Positions 26,239 through 34,938 of a stretch of DNA of 64,000 nucleotides are shown in pieces; positions within the stretch are counted from its first letter, which is position 1; the number at the start of each line of letters is the position of its first letter. Under the pieces are notes generated by a model. It was not told where the DNA came from. It saw only the letters and a program-made list of their open reading frames with translations, and did no database searches. Position numbers and translations under genes: made by a program. Source of the stretch: Acinetobacter tandoii DSM 14970 = CIP 107469. GTDB taxonomy: Bacteria; Pseudomonadota; Gammaproteobacteria; Pseudomonadales; Moraxellaceae. The stretch covers positions 434,001 to 498,000 of the forward strand of contig NZ_KE007366.1 in the NCBI RefSeq assembly GCF_000400735.1. The letters run 5' to 3'.

Positions 26239-26840
26239 ATCTGGATTTAGGCACCATTGAGCAAGCCATTAAAGATGTGCTTGCAAAACAGGTTCAGAGC
26301 AGAGCATGGGATTGGATTCGGGAAATTAAAACCTATGGCGGTGAATTTGATGACGATATCTCCACTATCGTGAATCACTTCCCTGCTATCTGGGTGGCTT
26401 TCGTAGGCTCTGGAACACCTAAAAAAACCAGCCATAACAAAACTGAATACCCTGTTACTTTTGTGGTTCTAGTGGGTGCTCAATCCGTTAGAAATGAAGA
26501 AGCCAGACGTCATGGTGCAGGTTCAGACATTGGCACCTTTGCCATGCTTCATCACGTTCAAAACCTTTTGATCGGGAATGATTTGTCATCTGAAGGTGTG
26601 AAAGGACTGAGTCCTTTAGAACTTGGCAAAACTAAAACCATTTTCAATACAAAAACTCGCAGCCAATCAATCAGTGTGTTGTCTCAAGAACTCACGACGC
26701 AATACACCATTACTGCTTCAGATCGGGACCGTGAAGAAGCGGCAACTGAATCTGAAATCCATAAAGTTAATTTTGATTATTACTTTCAGCCTAATGATAC
26801 GCATGTTGATGAAAGTGATTTAGTCAATCTGAAGGAATAA
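26232..26840 (+). CDS. Mu gp37-like protein, DUF1834 (202 aa)
   Basis: DUF1834/gp37 connector protein, with ACCIDic N-terminal pattern DLGTIEQAIKDVLAKQVQ, HFPAIWVAFVG and RHGAGSDIGTFAMLHHVQNLL. Probably a tail terminator at the head-tail interface. GGAGG precedes the start; the sheath gene follows 5 bp later. Confidence 0.88.
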   Translation: MVNLDLGTIEQAIKDVLAKQVQSRAWDWIREIKTYGGEFDDDISTIVNHFPAIWVAFVGSGTPKKTSHNKTEYPVTFVVLVGAQSVRNEEARRHGAGSDIGTFAMLHHVQNLLIGNDLSSEGVKGLSPLELGKTKTIFNTKTRSQSISVLSQELTTQYTITASDRDREEAATESEIHKVNFDYYFQPNDTHVDESDLVNLKE

Positions 26841-26845
26841 TAAAT

Positions 26846-27946
26846 ATGCCGCCAGTTCAAGCAGGTATTAAAACACCAGGTATTTATACTGACGTAAATA
26901 TCAATACGCAGCGTGCCGGTCTTCCATCAAATGAACATAAAGTTTTATTTGTGACCGACGATGCAAAAGTAATGGCTCAGCCCGTTGCGATTTATGATGA
27001 ACCTGATGCAGCAGATAAGATTGTTGCCAACAGTAAAGTCGGCAAGATGATTAAAGCTGCTGTTAAAACGAATCGTTTGGTTGATGCCTATGCAATTACT
27101 TTGGCAGTGGATAATACAGATCCTCAAGTGCCATTTATTGATGTAGATGAAACCTTAGACATCATTTCACCCTTGGGCCATACCATTATTGCCTTAAATA
27201 GCGCACCGACTGTAGGTGATCAGACCATGGCATGGACTGACCATTTACACTTTGTCAGTGATGCAATTGAACAACGTCCGGCTATTTTGGTTATTCCTTT
27301 TACGGATATTGATGCAGCAACCACATTTGCTGCCCAGGCTCCAGTTGAAACAAGCTATCGAATTGTTGTTGCCTGTTATCATGGTGCCACAGGTCAAGAG
27401 GCTGAAATTGCTGGAGCACTGGCCGCTGCATTGGCTGACTCTAACGACCCGGCTGTGCCATTCAACGGGGGAAATTTGGGTGGGGTTGAGCCAGTTGAAG
27501 ACCGCTATAAACTCACTTTTGAACGCCAGGAACGTGCTCTTAAAGCAGGTGTCTGTGTGATTGCTACTGGTGCTGATGGTAAACCTGAAATTGTTCGTGC
27601 CGTATCAACCTATCGGAAAAATCCGGACACCGGTTTAGCTGATGATTTAATGCTGGACATCAACGGTGCTTTAACCATTGATTACGTGCGTAAAGTCATG
27701 CGTACAGCGGCTTCTAAAGAACGTCGTCGTAAAAATACCGCAGCCCAGCGTCGTAACTTGCGTTCAATCTTCCTGGCTGAGGCATTAAAACTAGACCATG
27801 CTGAAATTCTGCAGAATGTGAAAGAAACAGCTGATGAACTTATAGTTACTGAAGATGCAACGGATCGCTATCGTGTGAATGCTTCGATTCCAGCGGACTG
27901 GGTGCGTGGTATGCATGTGGTTGCTGCAACATTAAATGTTTATTGA
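26846..27946 (+). CDS. Tail sheath protein, Mu gpL-like (366 aa)
   Basis: Contractile tail sheath. Features: MPPVQAGIKTPGIYTDVNIN, AGLPSNEHKVLFV, TSYRIVVACYHGATGQEAEIAGALA and the C-terminal sheath segment VRKVMRTAASKERRRKNT. It is shorter than Mu L (about 495 aa), so it is a compact sheath variant. A terminator follows. Confidence 0.87.
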   Translation: MPPVQAGIKTPGIYTDVNINTQRAGLPSNEHKVLFVTDDAKVMAQPVAIYDEPDAADKIVANSKVGKMIKAAVKTNRLVDAYAITLAVDNTDPQVPFIDVDETLDIISPLGHTIIALNSAPTVGDQTMAWTDHLHFVSDAIEQRPAILVIPFTDIDAATTFAAQAPVETSYRIVVACYHGATGQEAEIAGALAAALADSNDPAVPFNGGNLGGVEPVEDRYKLTFERQERALKAGVCVIATGADGKPEIVRAVSTYRKNPDTGLADDLMLDINGALTIDYVRKVMRTAASKERRRKNTAAQRRNLRSIFLAEALKLDHAEILQNVKETADELIVTEDATDRYRVNASIPADWVRGMHVVAATLNVY

Positions 27947-27968
27947 TCACTACGTTTATCGACCTAAA

Positions 27969-27995
27969 AAACCACCTTCACGGGTGGTTTTTTTA
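27969..27995 (+). terminator. Rho-independent terminator after the sheath gene
   Basis: AAACCACC and GGTGGTTT stem with a run of seven T, ending the head/sheath unit two bases before late box 4. Confidence 0.88.
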
Positions 27996-27996
27996 T

Positions 27997-28008
27997 GGAA
28001 ATATTTCC
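27997..28008 (+). promoter_or_regulatory. Late activator box 4 (tail tube/tape measure unit)
   Basis: GGAAATATTTCC, a perfect palindrome, 59 bp before the tube protein start. A possible -10 (TATCAA) begins 12 bases after it. Confidence 0.78.
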
Positions 28009-28067
28009 GCATCAAATACATATCAAAGTCTGCAAAAGTAGGTCATCTTTAATAAGAGGCTTTAAAA

Positions 28068-28445
28068 ATGGCTGAAGAAGCTGTTGGATCAATCGTCCTG
28101 ATTGTGGATGGCAAAGAATATGACTGCGCCTCATGTGAAACACAAAAACAAACAGGCCGTCGTCCAGTACCCACAATGAACCGTGAACGTCGTAATAAGT
28201 ATCGTACTAGCGGCGTTAAATCATATACTTTAAATGCTGCAGTGATTATCCCGGATGGTAAAGACACCGTGGATTGGGACAACATTGTAGATGCACGTAT
28301 CTCTATTGAATCCCCTTCTGGTGGATTCCGTGAAACTTACATCGACTGTTCTACAAGTGAAGTCAGCGAGTCTTACAGTGTTGAAGGTGAAACCCGTCGT
28401 AACCTGTCTATGTTTGCTCTCGATATGCTTAAGGAGAGCATGTAA
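28068..28445 (+). CDS. Tail tube protein, Mu gpM family (125 aa)
   Basis: Tube subunit of the contractile tail. Mu M features: GSIVLIVDGKEYDCAS, QTGRRPVPTMNRER (the conserved VPTM segment) and ISIESPSGGFRETYIDC. Length near Mu M (118 aa). GAGGC upstream of the ATG; last base shared with the next start. Confidence 0.92.
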   Translation: MAEEAVGSIVLIVDGKEYDCASCETQKQTGRRPVPTMNRERRNKYRTSGVKSYTLNAAVIIPDGKDTVDWDNIVDARISIESPSGGFRETYIDCSTSEVSESYSVEGETRRNLSMFALDMLKESM

Positions 28446-28756
28446 TGGATCAGCTCAAAATTGAAGGCACCTTGCCTGTCGCATTAAAAAAGTTGGTGGG
28501 TCAAACTACAATTGAAAGTAAGCAAATTGTCATGAAACAGCTTACGGCAATTGAATACTATGATGCTCAAGCGAAGCTATTGCCAGGGCAATATATTGGC
28601 ATTGGTGATCTGGTTGCCATGACTAAAATGGTCGATAAGGACGGCCAAGAGCATGAGATTACTTATGACATGCTTGGGCATTCGTCTAAGTCCAACCTGG
28701 ACTATTTGAATAGAAAAAAAGAAGAGCTTGAAGCAAAGGAGCAAGCCGAGAGCTAA
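28445..28756 (+). CDS. Tail assembly chaperone, Mu gp41-like (103 aa)
   Basis: Small acidic tail assembly protein of the gp41/E type. Features: LPVALKKLVGQTTIESKQIVMKQLTAIEYYDAQAK and a C-terminal LDYLNRKKEELEAKEQ. It precedes the tape measure gene, where phages make a chaperone and a frameshifted longer form. The -1 frame remains open beyond its stop (28732-28992). Confidence 0.8.
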   Translation: MDQLKIEGTLPVALKKLVGQTTIESKQIVMKQLTAIEYYDAQAKLLPGQYIGIGDLVAMTKMVDKDGQEHEITYDMLGHSSKSNLDYLNRKKEELEAKEQAES

Positions 28757-28992
28757 AACTTAGGGCACGGTTAATTCGTGCCCTTTTCGTTATAGGCATA
28801 CCTTATGTAGAGGCCAAAAATATGCCTCTACATTTGGCCATGGCACTACTTAGTGATGAGCGGCTAGACAATACTCATCAGAATAAACCTCGTGAATCTA
28901 ACGCTGTTCCACAACAATCTAATGTGCCTAAATCATCTGGCAATACCACCTATGTTTCAACTGTTCGCAAGCATTCAAAACCAAAGGCATAA
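28732..28992 (+). CDS. Chaperone extension in the -1 frame, or separate small ORF from 28822
   Basis: After a TGA at 28729-28731 the -1 frame relative to the chaperone is open through its stop to TAA 28992. It encodes ARLIRALFVIGIPYVEAK, then MPLHLAMALLSDERLDN. In Mu and many tailed phages a -1 frameshift joins this second frame to the chaperone. The obvious A7 slip site (28713-28719) lies before the TGA, so it cannot be used. No canonical heptamer is seen in the usable stretch 28732-28756. Alternatively the ATG at 28822 starts a 56-aa protein. Confidence 0.55.
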   Translation, partial: SKGASRELKLRARLIRALFVIGIPYVEAKNMPLHLAMALLSDERLDNTHQNKPRESNAVPQQSNVPKSSGNTTYVSTVRKHSKPKA

Positions 28993-28995
28993 ACT

Positions 28996-31128
28996 ATGAG
29001 CGGAAAAAATACTACGGTCTCGTTAACGCTGCAGATTAAAGGCAATGCGGGTCAGGAAATGAAAAAAATTTCCGATCAGCAAATTCAAGCGACAACTAAA
29101 ATTAATCAGCAATGGACACAGATCGGTTCCGCTAATGCCAAGTTTGTACAAACAGCGAAAGCTGGAACTCAAGCCACTGTCAATACGGCACGCGCAGGTG
29201 AAAATTTATTACGCACCAACCGGATGCTTGAAGGGGTGCTTCGCCAGCAATCAATTCAGACCAAGTTGCAAAGCCAACAACTAAAACAACAACAAGCCAG
29301 TGCTCAGCAAATGGCGAACTGGATGAAACAGGTTGCGCAGTCGAGTCGGCAAACCAAGCAAGAAGCCCAGCAAACCGTTTCATTCTGGCAAAAAGGTGTA
29401 GCGCTTGGTGGTGCTGCTGTTGCTGGTGGTGCTGTTATTTCCAGTGCATTACAGAAGCCACGTGATTACGAAAAACAACTGACATACATAACAGCTACTG
29501 CAACAGGTGGACAAGGGCTCTCTACTGCTGAACGATTAAAAAGCAGAGAGACTCTTAATAGTTATATTAAAACGGCTGTTCGCAATGGAGGTGGAACACG
29601 TGAAGATGCCGCGGAGGCAGCAAATGCACTTATTGCTTCAGGGAAGTATGACTTGAATACTGTAGGACCAGCATTAGAGGCGGCAGTAAAAACAGCTTTC
29701 TCTGCTGATGCTGATGCTAAAGATGCTGCAACCCTTACTGTCCGCATGCAGGATTTTGGTTTAACTGACTTGCAAAAAGGACATGATATTGCTGTTCGTG
29801 GTGCGCAACTAGGTAGCTTCGAATATAAAGATCAGGCGAAATGGTTGGCACAGCAAATGGCTGCTGCAAAAGCAGCAGGTTATTCTGGTGAAAAAGGATT
29901 TGTAGAATTGGTTGCAATGAACCAAGTCGCAATGTCTACAGCAGCTACAACCGATGAAGGTGGTAATAACCTTGTTAACCTTTTGGGTAAATTAAGCAGT
30001 ACTGATTTTTCAACTGCTGTTGCTAAAGCAGTAGATAATACGGATGGTTTACCCACCAAAGCAATTAAAAATAAAAAAGGTAAAGTGGTTGGTCAGGAAT
30101 TTGATTGGACAACCTATTCAATGGCAGAACGTGAAAAAGGTGTTTATGGTGTCGATGCTTTTGTGAAGTTGTTAGAGCGTCAACTTCAAGGTAATTCTCA
30201 ATATCAGGATTTACAAAAAAAAATAGCGAACACAACCGATAATGAACAACGTAAATCCATACTTGAAGATATGAGTAATATTGCTTCAGGCAGTCAATTA
30301 GGCGAGTTTCTAGCAGATCGGCAAGCACTTATGGCTGCTCTGGCCGTATATTACAAAAAAGATGATTTAAGTAAAATGAAGGAGATTTTACCTAATGCAG
30401 GTGGCACTGTTGCCAGTGAATATGACTTGATTAGTCAAGGTGGTTTCGCAAAAAAAATAGCTATGGATCAAGAAAAACTTTTTTCTCAATCAAAAGCTTA
30501 TGATGCAGTATCTGGACCACTAGGCACTTTTCAAGAAAAAATCACAGATGTAGCTAGAGAAAATGAAACATTAGCTGCTTCTGCTTATGCAGCGTCAGTT
30601 GCATTGGCTGCCGTGGCAGCAGCAGGAGCTGTAGGTACTGTTTTAGGTGGTGGTAAAGGTGGTGCAGGTAAAGTCATTGGCGGTGCTGCATCGGCTGCAA
30701 GAGCTGGTGGTGGTTTACTTACAGCAGGTGCTATGAGTACTGCTGGACAGGTTGCTATTGCTGGTGGTGTTGGTTATGGCATAGGAACAGGTGTTCGTGG
30801 TGCATATATGACCACTGAAACGGGCCAAAAATTTGATGACAAGCTTGGGGAAACCATCACCAAAACACTTGCTCTTTTTGGCAACGATAATGCTAAAGCT
30901 GCATTAGATGCACAAGCAAAGTATGATCAAATGATTGCTGAGCAACAAACAAATAACCAGTACAGCAAAGAGTTAATTGGCAGCATCAAAACATTGATCA
31001 ATGTTACCAGCCAGAATAAACCTGTCATTAATATGCCTGGTAGTCCACTCATGCAATCCATGTCTTCAAACTCTGCAAATGAAGAGAAACGGCATGGTGC
31101 ACCACCCGCTTATTTGATGAGGAAATAA
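28996..31128 (+). CDS. Tape measure protein (710 aa)
   Basis: Sets tail length. Long helical protein: Gln/Lys-rich coiled coil at residues 1-130, the conserved tape-measure core from about 155 (PRDYEKQLTYITATATGG), and hydrophobic Ala/Gly-rich segments near 535-610 (AAAGAVGTVLGGGKGG and nearby), typical of ends inserted in the host membrane. Same place and general size class as Mu gp42. The last bases overlap late box 5. Confidence 0.9.
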   Translation: MSGKNTTVSLTLQIKGNAGQEMKKISDQQIQATTKINQQWTQIGSANAKFVQTAKAGTQATVNTARAGENLLRTNRMLEGVLRQQSIQTKLQSQQLKQQQASAQQMANWMKQVAQSSRQTKQEAQQTVSFWQKGVALGGAAVAGGAVISSALQKPRDYEKQLTYITATATGGQGLSTAERLKSRETLNSYIKTAVRNGGGTREDAAEAANALIASGKYDLNTVGPALEAAVKTAFSADADAKDAATLTVRMQDFGLTDLQKGHDIAVRGAQLGSFEYKDQAKWLAQQMAAAKAAGYSGEKGFVELVAMNQVAMSTAATTDEGGNNLVNLLGKLSSTDFSTAVAKAVDNTDGLPTKAIKNKKGKVVGQEFDWTTYSMAEREKGVYGVDAFVKLLERQLQGNSQYQDLQKKIANTTDNEQRKSILEDMSNIASGSQLGEFLADRQALMAALAVYYKKDDLSKMKEILPNAGGTVASEYDLISQGGFAKKIAMDQEKLFSQSKAYDAVSGPLGTFQEKITDVARENETLAASAYAASVALAAVAAAGAVGTVLGGGKGGAGKVIGGAASAARAGGGLLTAGAMSTAGQVAIAGGVGYGIGTGVRGAYMTTETGQKFDDKLGETITKTLALFGNDNAKAALDAQAKYDQMIAEQQTNNQYSKELIGSIKTLINVTSQNKPVINMPGSPLMQSMSSNSANEEKRHGAPPAYLMRK

Positions 31129-31140
31129 GGAAATCATTCC
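31129..31140 (+). promoter_or_regulatory. Late activator box 5 (58-aa gene)
   Basis: GGAAATCATTCC starts right after the tape measure stop codon and lies 60 bp before a small gene. GATAAT is found 8 bases after the box as a possible -10. Confidence 0.7.
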
Positions 31141-31200
31141 AGCTTTCAGATAATCGAGTTGCTTACAGAATGTATTTTTAACCTATTAAGAAGTAATCTA

Positions 31201-31377
31201 ATGTCAAAGAATACTCGTTTAATCATTGAAATTGATGGTGATACACAGTTCTCGCGCTGCAATTTTGAAGGTGAAAAAATTGGTCTTACTCCATTAGACC
31301 CTGAAGTATTAAAAGCCGTAAAAGCGCAGTTACAAGATGCGCTTTTACAAGTTGAAGACTTACTTAACCACACGTAA
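31201..31377 (+). CDS. Small late protein with its own activator box, 58 aa
   Basis: Unknown. The start ATG 31201 (MSKNTRLIIEIDGDT) is chosen because it is 60 bp from late box 5, as in the other late units; ORF starts further upstream lie too near the box. The product is a small alpha/beta protein with a helical C-terminal half (LKAVKAQLQDALLQVEDLL). It has no counterpart in Mu. Tail accessory or anti-host protein are both possible. Confidence 0.55.
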   Translation: MSKNTRLIIEIDGDTQFSRCNFEGEKIGLTPLDPEVLKAVKAQLQDALLQVEDLLNHT

Positions 31378-31648
31378 GTTCTTTATTCAGATTTCTTAAA
31401 ACATCATTCCAAGTTAATGATTTAAAAAATGGATGCCATGGTCGTGGTGCAATAAATTTCATCTGACGACCATGCAGCCACACTGGAACAACCGTACCAG
31501 CTAAACCAGCACTTCTTGCATAGACCTGTAAAGAATCTACAATTTCAAATTGTTCATTGTCGGTCTTATATTCAAAATTATCATCTAAAGGAATAATAAT
31601 CATATTTTGCCCCTGCTCTCGCAGATGGGCAATTTTGTATTTACTCAT
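31364..31648 (-). CDS. Antisense-oriented cargo gene, 94 aa
   Basis: The only minus-strand gene inside the late region. The product MSKYKIAHLREQGQNMIIIPLDDNFEYKT... is beta-rich and soluble. AGGCAGC precedes the ATG. It converges on the 58-aa gene with a 14-base overlap, so simultaneous transcription would collide. It is probably expressed in the lysogen and acts on the host or on competing phages; no family recognised. Confidence 0.6.
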   Translation of the reverse strand: MSKYKIAHLREQGQNMIIIPLDDNFEYKTDNEQFEIVDSLQVYARSAGLAGTVVPVWLHGRQMKFIAPRPWHPFFKSLTWNDVLRNLNKELTCG

Positions 31649-31731
31649 TTTTGCTGCCTTTTTTTAGTGAAATTTATGCCAGTTGGCTTTTAATTTATTA
31701 CCATTTTTTCTGTTTTAATCAAGGTATTTAA

Positions 31732-31743
31732 GGAAATTCTTCC
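31732..31743 (+). promoter_or_regulatory. Late activator box 6 (baseplate/fibre unit)
   Basis: GGAAATTCTTCC, 56 bp before the DNA-circularisation gene, followed by a possible -10 TATCAA 11 bases on. It drives the last and longest tail unit. Confidence 0.75.
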
Positions 31744-31799
31744 ACGCTTAAAAATATCAACTATCATTAAAAATAACCTCACAATAAGTGGGGTTTTTT

Positions 31800-32990
31800 A
31801 TGGGTTGGGCTACAGATTTACATGATGCAAGTTTTCGCGGAGTACAGTTCGAATGTACGACGGTTAGCGATTCTTGGTCTAAAACTATTGCTACACATCA
31901 AGCCCCCTACTCTAATGCCGCATCTGTGGAAGATATGGGCAATGATCCTCGTCGGATTTCTATCCAGGCAGTCTATGCAGGTGAAGACTATTTAACCTGG
32001 CTAAATGCCCTTTTAGCCGCTCTACAGGAAAATGGTCCAGGTGAACTCATCCACCCAATTTTTGGTATTTGCTATGCTCAAGTCACAAATCATAATGTGA
32101 ATCATGATGTTGATAATTATGATGCTTGTTCATTTTCAATTGATTTTGTCATTGCAAAAAGTCAAAAAACTAAACGCTTTATTCCATTAAAAACCCAAAG
32201 TTTTATTCAGCCGACTTACATCATTGCTAACCCTGCAGCTGCACTTAAGCAAGCGTTAGAAAAGTTAAAGCTGAATGATAAGAATGCCTTTTTTAATGTC
32301 GTTAATAAAATTCGAACTGGCTTACAAACAGTCCGTAATGTTATGGGCATTGCCAAAAATGCTATAGAAAATATCTTGTCTCCAGAAACTTGGGCGACTG
32401 GCTTAATTGATGACATTACTGGTCTTGTCACTTTTGATATGAGCATTTCAGCCGTTTCAAAATGGCGCGATGTGATTAAGCGTATTCAGCGATTTGATAA
32501 GCTATTTGATACTGATGATGCTCAAAATGAACCTGTTGAATTAAAGCAATTATGGCGTGCTACACAAGTTGCATCTGTCGTTGCGATTTCACAAAGTGTC
32601 GTTGCAACTGTACGCAATGAAATGGCACAAAATCAAGAAACGAGTTTTACCCCAGTTGAACTTGCAGTCATTCGTCAGCAGAACCGTCAAACCTTGCAAC
32701 AGGTTATTAATATTGAAAGAGAACAGGTCTCTTTAGGTATTGATGCTGTTAGCCAGATTCAAGTTTATAAAGAAATTGCCGACCAGATTCATTTACAGAT
32801 TCAAGAACTGATTGAAGTTCACCCCCCAATTACAACTGCAAGCATTCAAGTACCTTGTACCCTACATTGGTTGGCCCACTTTTTATATGAAGATATGGAG
32901 CGTGCCCATGAAATTCGTCGCTTAAATCCTGATTTGGTCAACCCTGCTGTATTGCAGCCTGGCATGGAGATTACTGTCTATGCTCGATAA
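31800..32990 (+). CDS. DNA circularisation/tail protein, Mu gp43 (gpN)-like (396 aa)
   Basis: Contains the DNA_circ_N domain at residues 1-90 (GWATDLHDASFRGVQFECTTVSDSW, RISIQAVYAGEDYLTWLNALLAAL) and a C-terminal LysM-like end (RLNPDLVNPAVLQPGMEITV). In Mu this protein belongs to the baseplate hub. ATG 31800 is chosen over 31788 because AAGTGGGG stands at proper distance. Overlaps the next gene by 11 bases. Confidence 0.9.
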   Translation: MGWATDLHDASFRGVQFECTTVSDSWSKTIATHQAPYSNAASVEDMGNDPRRISIQAVYAGEDYLTWLNALLAALQENGPGELIHPIFGICYAQVTNHNVNHDVDNYDACSFSIDFVIAKSQKTKRFIPLKTQSFIQPTYIIANPAAALKQALEKLKLNDKNAFFNVVNKIRTGLQTVRNVMGIAKNAIENILSPETWATGLIDDITGLVTFDMSISAVSKWRDVIKRIQRFDKLFDTDDAQNEPVELKQLWRATQVASVVAISQSVVATVRNEMAQNQETSFTPVELAVIRQQNRQTLQQVINIEREQVSLGIDAVSQIQVYKEIADQIHLQIQELIEVHPPITTASIQVPCTLHWLAHFLYEDMERAHEIRRLNPDLVNPAVLQPGMEITVYAR

Positions 32991-34092
32991 TCAGGATAAG
33001 GTGATTCGTTTGATCATTGGCGGTTTTGAAATCAATACCTGGGATGATGCATCTATTGATTCAGCTATAGATACTCCTGCAGAACAATGGAGTTTTAGCC
33101 TGTTCAGTGATGATGACTTAGAACTCCCCGCCTCAGTGAAATCAGGTGCCAAGGTACAAGCTTATTATGGTAATGAACTGATTCTGACCAGTACTGCTGA
33201 TGCTGTGGATGAAGGCTGTGATCGTTCTGGCTATGCCCTTAAAATTTCTGGTCGTGATCTGGTAGGTCAGCTGATTGATTGTTCAGTACCCATCTTTAAT
33301 GGTCGTCAAATGAATCTTGAAGAACTCATTAATAAATTTGTTCTTTCTGGTGACATGGGGCCTTTATTCAATAATTTTAAAATTCAAAACAATTCCTGGC
33401 TAAAAAATAAAATTTCTGTTGAGCCTGGCGAATCGCTTTGGGATGCAATTGTAAAAGCTGCTCAAGTGACAGGTCAGCATGTTTGGCTTGAACCTGATGC
33501 AACGCTGGTTATCGGTGATCCTTTCAAAAATGCGTATCAGGCTGAAACCAGTCTGCAATTAATCCGGTACAGCGATGCAAATAATGTACTTGATGCACGT
33601 TATACCGAAGATGTTTCCAATGTATTTACTGACATAAAAATTTTAAGCCAGGATGCGAAAGGTCAACATATTTTGGCAATTGGATCTGCTGAGACACAGC
33701 TTAACCATAAGCGTTTAAAAATCGTTTCTTTAAGTGATGTCGAAACTAAGGCTGAAGCTGATGCAGCGTTAGAAAAGATTAAAAAAGACAATAATCTTCA
33801 AGCCTATTCCATGCTTGCAACAGTGCCAGACTGGACACTTGATGGCAAAGTCTGGTCAACAGGTTGGTATATCAATTTTGAGACCAACCGTTTAAGTCGT
33901 GCAACAGCGAAATGGGCTGTCGTTGGACGCACCCTCACCCTGTCCAGGGACAATGGTAAAAAGACTTCTCTTAAATTGCACCGTCAAGGCGATTGGGCAC
34001 AACCGCTGCTTTATAAAGATCCTCAAAAGTCCACATCAAAAAAATCCAAGAAGACCAAAACGGCCAAATCAGATAAGGAAGAAAAGAAATGA
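32980..34092 (+). CDS. Baseplate hub protein, Mu gpP (gp44)-like (370 aa)
   Basis: Mu P/gp44-type hub (VIRLIIGGFEINTWDDASIDSAIDTP, SISGRDLVGQLIDCS-like LKISGRDLVGQLIDC, QLNHKRLKIVSLSD). The C-terminus ends in a lysine-rich tail (STSKKSKKTKTAKSDKEEKK) which is unusual for the family. It overlaps the spike gene by 4 bases. Confidence 0.9.
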   Translation: MLDNQDKVIRLIIGGFEINTWDDASIDSAIDTPAEQWSFSLFSDDDLELPASVKSGAKVQAYYGNELILTSTADAVDEGCDRSGYALKISGRDLVGQLIDCSVPIFNGRQMNLEELINKFVLSGDMGPLFNNFKIQNNSWLKNKISVEPGESLWDAIVKAAQVTGQHVWLEPDATLVIGDPFKNAYQAETSLQLIRYSDANNVLDARYTEDVSNVFTDIKILSQDAKGQHILAIGSAETQLNHKRLKIVSLSDVETKAEADAALEKIKKDNNLQAYSMLATVPDWTLDGKVWSTGWYINFETNRLSRATAKWAVVGRTLTLSRDNGKKTSLKLHRQGDWAQPLLYKDPQKSTSKKSKKTKTAKSDKEEKK

Positions 34093-34565
34093 TTGAAGCT
34101 GTTCAGCGTCAAATACAAAAAGGCTTGGGACAAATTAGACAAAGTTTCTTGGGCATTGTGGCACGTGGTGGATCAAAAATGCTGCAGTTTACTGGTTTTG
34201 CAGATGAAGTACTGGATGAAGTTGAACTGATTCAGCAGGTCGGATTTAGCTCATTTGTTCCAAAAGATGCACGTGTAGTCGTAATCCCTCTGCAGGGCAA
34301 GACCTCCAAGTCCGTTGTTATTGCTACTTCAGGCGGTGCAATTGTTGTTGATGTTAATGAAGGTGAAACCTGTATTTATGACCAATTCGGGCACTCTGTC
34401 TGGTTAAAGGAAGACGGTACGCATATTGAGGGTGATTTGTTCGTCAATGGCAAAGTTCAAGCGACGGATGATGTGATCGATAAGAAAAGTTCTATGCAGG
34501 ATATGCGTGAAATTTATAACGGCCATACCAATGGCAATACACCTCAGCCAAGCCAGAAAATGTAG
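34089..34565 (+). CDS. Baseplate spike protein, Mu gp45 (gpV-like) (158 aa)
   Basis: Mu gp45 membrane-piercing spike: a helical start (QRQIQKGLGQIRQSF), an OB-like middle (GFSSFVPKDARVVVIPLQGKT), then a beta-helix end with repeats GEGTCIYDQFGHSVWLKEDGT-type and the C-terminal HTNGNTPQPSQ. Needle function at the cell surface is known for the family. Confidence 0.9.
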   Translation: MIEAVQRQIQKGLGQIRQSFLGIVARGGSKMLQFTGFADEVLDEVELIQQVGFSSFVPKDARVVVIPLQGKTSKSVVIATSGGAIVVDVNEGETCIYDQFGHSVWLKEDGTHIEGDLFVNGKVQATDDVIDKKSSMQDMREIYNGHTNGNTPQPSQKM

Positions 34566-34573
34566 GTGATCAC

Positions 34574-34936
34574 ATGGCGAATATCAATTTAGAAACGAAA
34601 GATTATGTGTTGCTCAGTCTTGATGCTACGTTCAGCAATGATGATGTGCAGTGTGTCTGCCAACGTCTTGGCATTCACCGTGGTAAGTATTGGGCGAATC
34701 CATATTTAGGCAGCCGTTTATATACCTTAAAGCAATCTAAGGACCTCAGCCGAAATGTTTTATTGGCTAAACAATATGCAGAAGAAGCGCTTGAAGATTT
34801 AGTTCCCGATCGCTTTGACTCTATCGTTGTAAGTGCATCTCAGTCAGAAAGAAGCCGAGTTGATTTAGTTATTGATGTAACACGCTTAACTGGTGAAAGC
34901 CAAAAAATTCCTTATTTCGTACCAGTGGGAGGCTAA
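34574..34936 (+). CDS. Baseplate wedge protein, GP46 family (120 aa)
   Basis: gp25/gp46-like wedge protein (LGIHRGKYWANPYLGSRLYTL, ALEDLVPDRFDSIVVSASQS). In Mu gp46 links sheath to baseplate. AGGTGATCAC precedes the ATG; the next gene follows 2 bp after the stop. Confidence 0.9.
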   Translation: MANINLETKDYVLLSLDATFSNDDVQCVCQRLGIHRGKYWANPYLGSRLYTLKQSKDLSRNVLLAKQYAEEALEDLVPDRFDSIVVSASQSERSRVDLVIDVTRLTGESQKIPYFVPVGG

Positions 34937-34938
34937 GC

